Positions 37,621 through 38,828 of a DNA stretch of 38,828 nucleotides are shown here, piece after piece (position 1 is the first letter of the stretch; each line of letters starts with the position of its first letter). The notes beneath the pieces were generated by a model that was given only the letters and a program-made list of their open reading frames with translations, was not told the DNA's origin and searched no databases. The stretch lies in assembly GCA_035544675.1 (NCBI GenBank), contig DATKCA010000033.1, positions 1 through 38,828 of the forward strand, given 5' to 3'. Origin of the DNA: DATKCA01 sp035544675 (lineage in GTDB: Bacteria; Acidobacteriota; Thermoanaerobaculia; Gp7-AA8). A program made the position numbers and the translations under genes.

Positions 37621-38828
37621 ATGAAGCGCTTTCTCGCCATCTCCCTCCTCGCCGCCACTCCTCTCTTTGCCGCCGAGAAGCGGTTCTCCGTCGTCGAAGC
37701 GACGATCCCGGAGATGCAGGCCGCGCTGAAGTCGCGACGAATCACGTCGCGGCATCTCGTCGAGCAGCACCTCATCCGCATCGCGCTCTACGAAGACCGG
37801 CTCAATGCGGTGATGTCGATGAATCCCGGGGTGCTGGAGGAGGCGGACCGGCTCGACCGCGAGCGGGCGGGAGGGAAGATCCGCGGGCCGCTGCACGGGA
37901 TTCCCATCGCGCTCAAGGACAACATCCATACGACGAACATGCCCACCACGGGAGGCGCGCTGGCGTTCGACGGCTACGTGCCGCCGTACGAGGCGACCCT
38001 GACGAAGAACCTGCGCGATGCCGGCGCGATCATCATCGCCAAGACCGGCATGACCGAGCTCGCCAACTGGGTGGCCGGCTCCCCCACTCCGATGCCGGCG
38101 AACTACAACGCCCTCCACGGTTATGGACTCAATCCCTACGATCCGCGGCGCGATCCGCGGACCGAGACGTTCGACGGCCGGCCCGCGCTCTTCACCGGCG
38201 GGTCGAGCTCCGGCATCGGCACGGCCGCAAGCTTCTGGGCTGCCAATGTCGGGACGGAGACGTCCGGCTCGATCCTCAGCCCCGCCAACGCGAACATGCT
38301 CGCCGCGGTGAAGCCGACCGTCGGCCGCATCAGCCGCTACGGCATCATTCCCATCACCGCCGACCAGGACACCGCCGGCCCCCTGGCCCGCACCGTCACC
38401 GACGCCGCCATCGTCCTGGGCGCCCTCGAGGGAGCGTCGCCCGATCCCAACGACCCCGCCACGAGCCGATGCACCGCTCCTCCGAATCGCGACTACACCG
38501 CGTTTCTGAAAAGGGATGGGCTGAGGGGCGCGCGCATCGGAGTGCCGCGGGCGTTCTACTACGAGAAGGTGACCCCGCCCGGGGAGAAGAACGAGCGCGG
38601 CGGGCTCAATCCCGAGCAGATGAAGGTCATGACCGCGGCCATCGAGGTGCTGAAGGCGCAGGGAGCGGTGGTGGTCGACCCGGTCGTGATCCCGAGCATC
38701 GTCGAGACCGATCCGGAGAAGAACCTGCTGCTCTGGGGCGTGTGCACGAGCATGGACGCCGTCAAGGAGCGCAAGTGCTCGATCGACTTCGCGTACGGGA
38801 TGGAGCGCGACTTCAACAAATGGCTCGC
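37621..38828 (+). CDS. Exported amidase signature enzyme (3' end outside window)
   Basis: The first 402 codons are in the window and the frame is still open at the edge. Signal peptide 1-18 (FLAISLLAATPLFAA). The amidase signature triad is complete: Lys99 in IALKDN, the cis-serine in TGGSSSG (195-197) and the nucleophile Ser217 in GTETSGSIL. The preceding phrase GPLHGIPIALKDNI and the spacing match bacterial exported amidases of about 500 residues. It hydrolyses an amide bond in the periplasm; substrate unknown. The ATG is leaderless, with TAGAAT 8 nt upstream, and divergent from the membrane diguanylate cyclase. Confidence 0.9.
   Translation, partial: MKRFLAISLLAATPLFAAEKRFSVVEATIPEMQAALKSRRITSRHLVEQHLIRIALYEDRLNAVMSMNPGVLEEADRLDRERAGGKIRGPLHGIPIALKDNIHTTNMPTTGGALAFDGYVPPYEATLTKNLRDAGAIIIAKTGMTELANWVAGSPTPMPANYNALHGYGLNPYDPRRDPRTETFDGRPALFTGGSSSGIGTAASFWAANVGTETSGSILSPANANMLAAVKPTVGRISRYGIIPITADQDTAGPLARTVTDAAIVLGALEGASPDPNDPATSRCTAPPNRDYTAFLKRDGLRGARIGVPRAFYYEKVTPPGEKNERGGLNPEQMKVMTAAIEVLKAQGAVVVDPVVIPSIVETDPEKNLLLWGVCTSMDAVKERKCSIDFAYGMERDFNKWL

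Noticed and set aside
1..38828. tRNA or rRNA genes, insertion sequences, prophage remains or attachment sites
   Set aside because: Nothing resembling a tRNA cloverleaf, rRNA segment, transposase or integrase was recognised on either strand by reading; a dedicated covariance-model scan would be needed to exclude small RNAs.

Overview
The window is high-GC, densely coding bacterial chromosome. A VWFA-type secreted protein of the kind described as VWFA-related Acidobacterial domain, many secreted peptidases, and a repeat-bearing secreted protein of a type common in soil Acidobacteriota suggest an acidobacterium (class uncertain; this is inference). I see no rRNA, tRNA, insertion sequence, prophage or CRISPR array, and no stretch longer than 300 bases lacks a gene. 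Both edge genes are cut: a secreted repeat protein at the left and an amidase at the right.

Layout. 1-6900: end of a secreted repeat protein, an M28 peptidase, a small unknown protein, a GAF-GAF-GGDEF protein fused to two iron-sulfur domains, a PD-(D/E)XK-like protein with an alpha/beta hydrolase, and a cysteine-cluster protein. 6900-10110: VWFA protein and OmpA lipoprotein (coupled), exonuclease III, a beta-barrel protein. 10125-17400: ABC-2 exporter pair, quinone oxidoreductase, a three-gene set (zinc alcohol dehydrogenase, radical SAM, NUDIX), and amt-glnB. 17400-22750: TetR regulator with an M14 carboxypeptidase, a Tam-like methyltransferase, and a set of membrane protein, ECF sigma and zinc-finger anti-sigma. 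23300-30570: PilZ protein, murB, DUF819 transporter, POT peptide transporter, two small unknowns, glnS. 30570-38828: esterase, Ser/Thr kinase, response regulator, SGNH hydrolase, saccharopine-dehydrogenase-like enzyme, histidine phosphatase, a zinc-loop-less alcohol dehydrogenase, a membrane diguanylate cyclase, and the start of an amidase.

Working together. Two diguanylate cyclases plus a PilZ receptor give a local set of c-di-GMP parts. Amt and a P-II protein lacking the uridylylated tyrosine form an ammonium uptake and sensing pair. The secreted M28 and M14 peptidases and the POT transporter fit a peptide-scavenging lifestyle.

Gene punctuation is the most striking aspect. About fifteen genes have a -10-like box 5-12 nt before the start codon and no Shine-Dalgarno sequence, so they look leaderless; several divergent pairs are only 20-52 bp apart, and in two pairs the -10 boxes overlap. 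Gene ends carry two kinds of repeat: heptanucleotide arrays whose terminal unit supplies the stop codon of the preceding gene (glnB, glnS, SGNH hydrolase), and GC-rich palindromes carrying the 10-mer GGCGCTCCAY. The best single-protein candidate for something new is the diguanylate cyclase fused to Fer4_19 and CDGSH iron-sulfur domains, whose expected leaderless start codon reads TAG.
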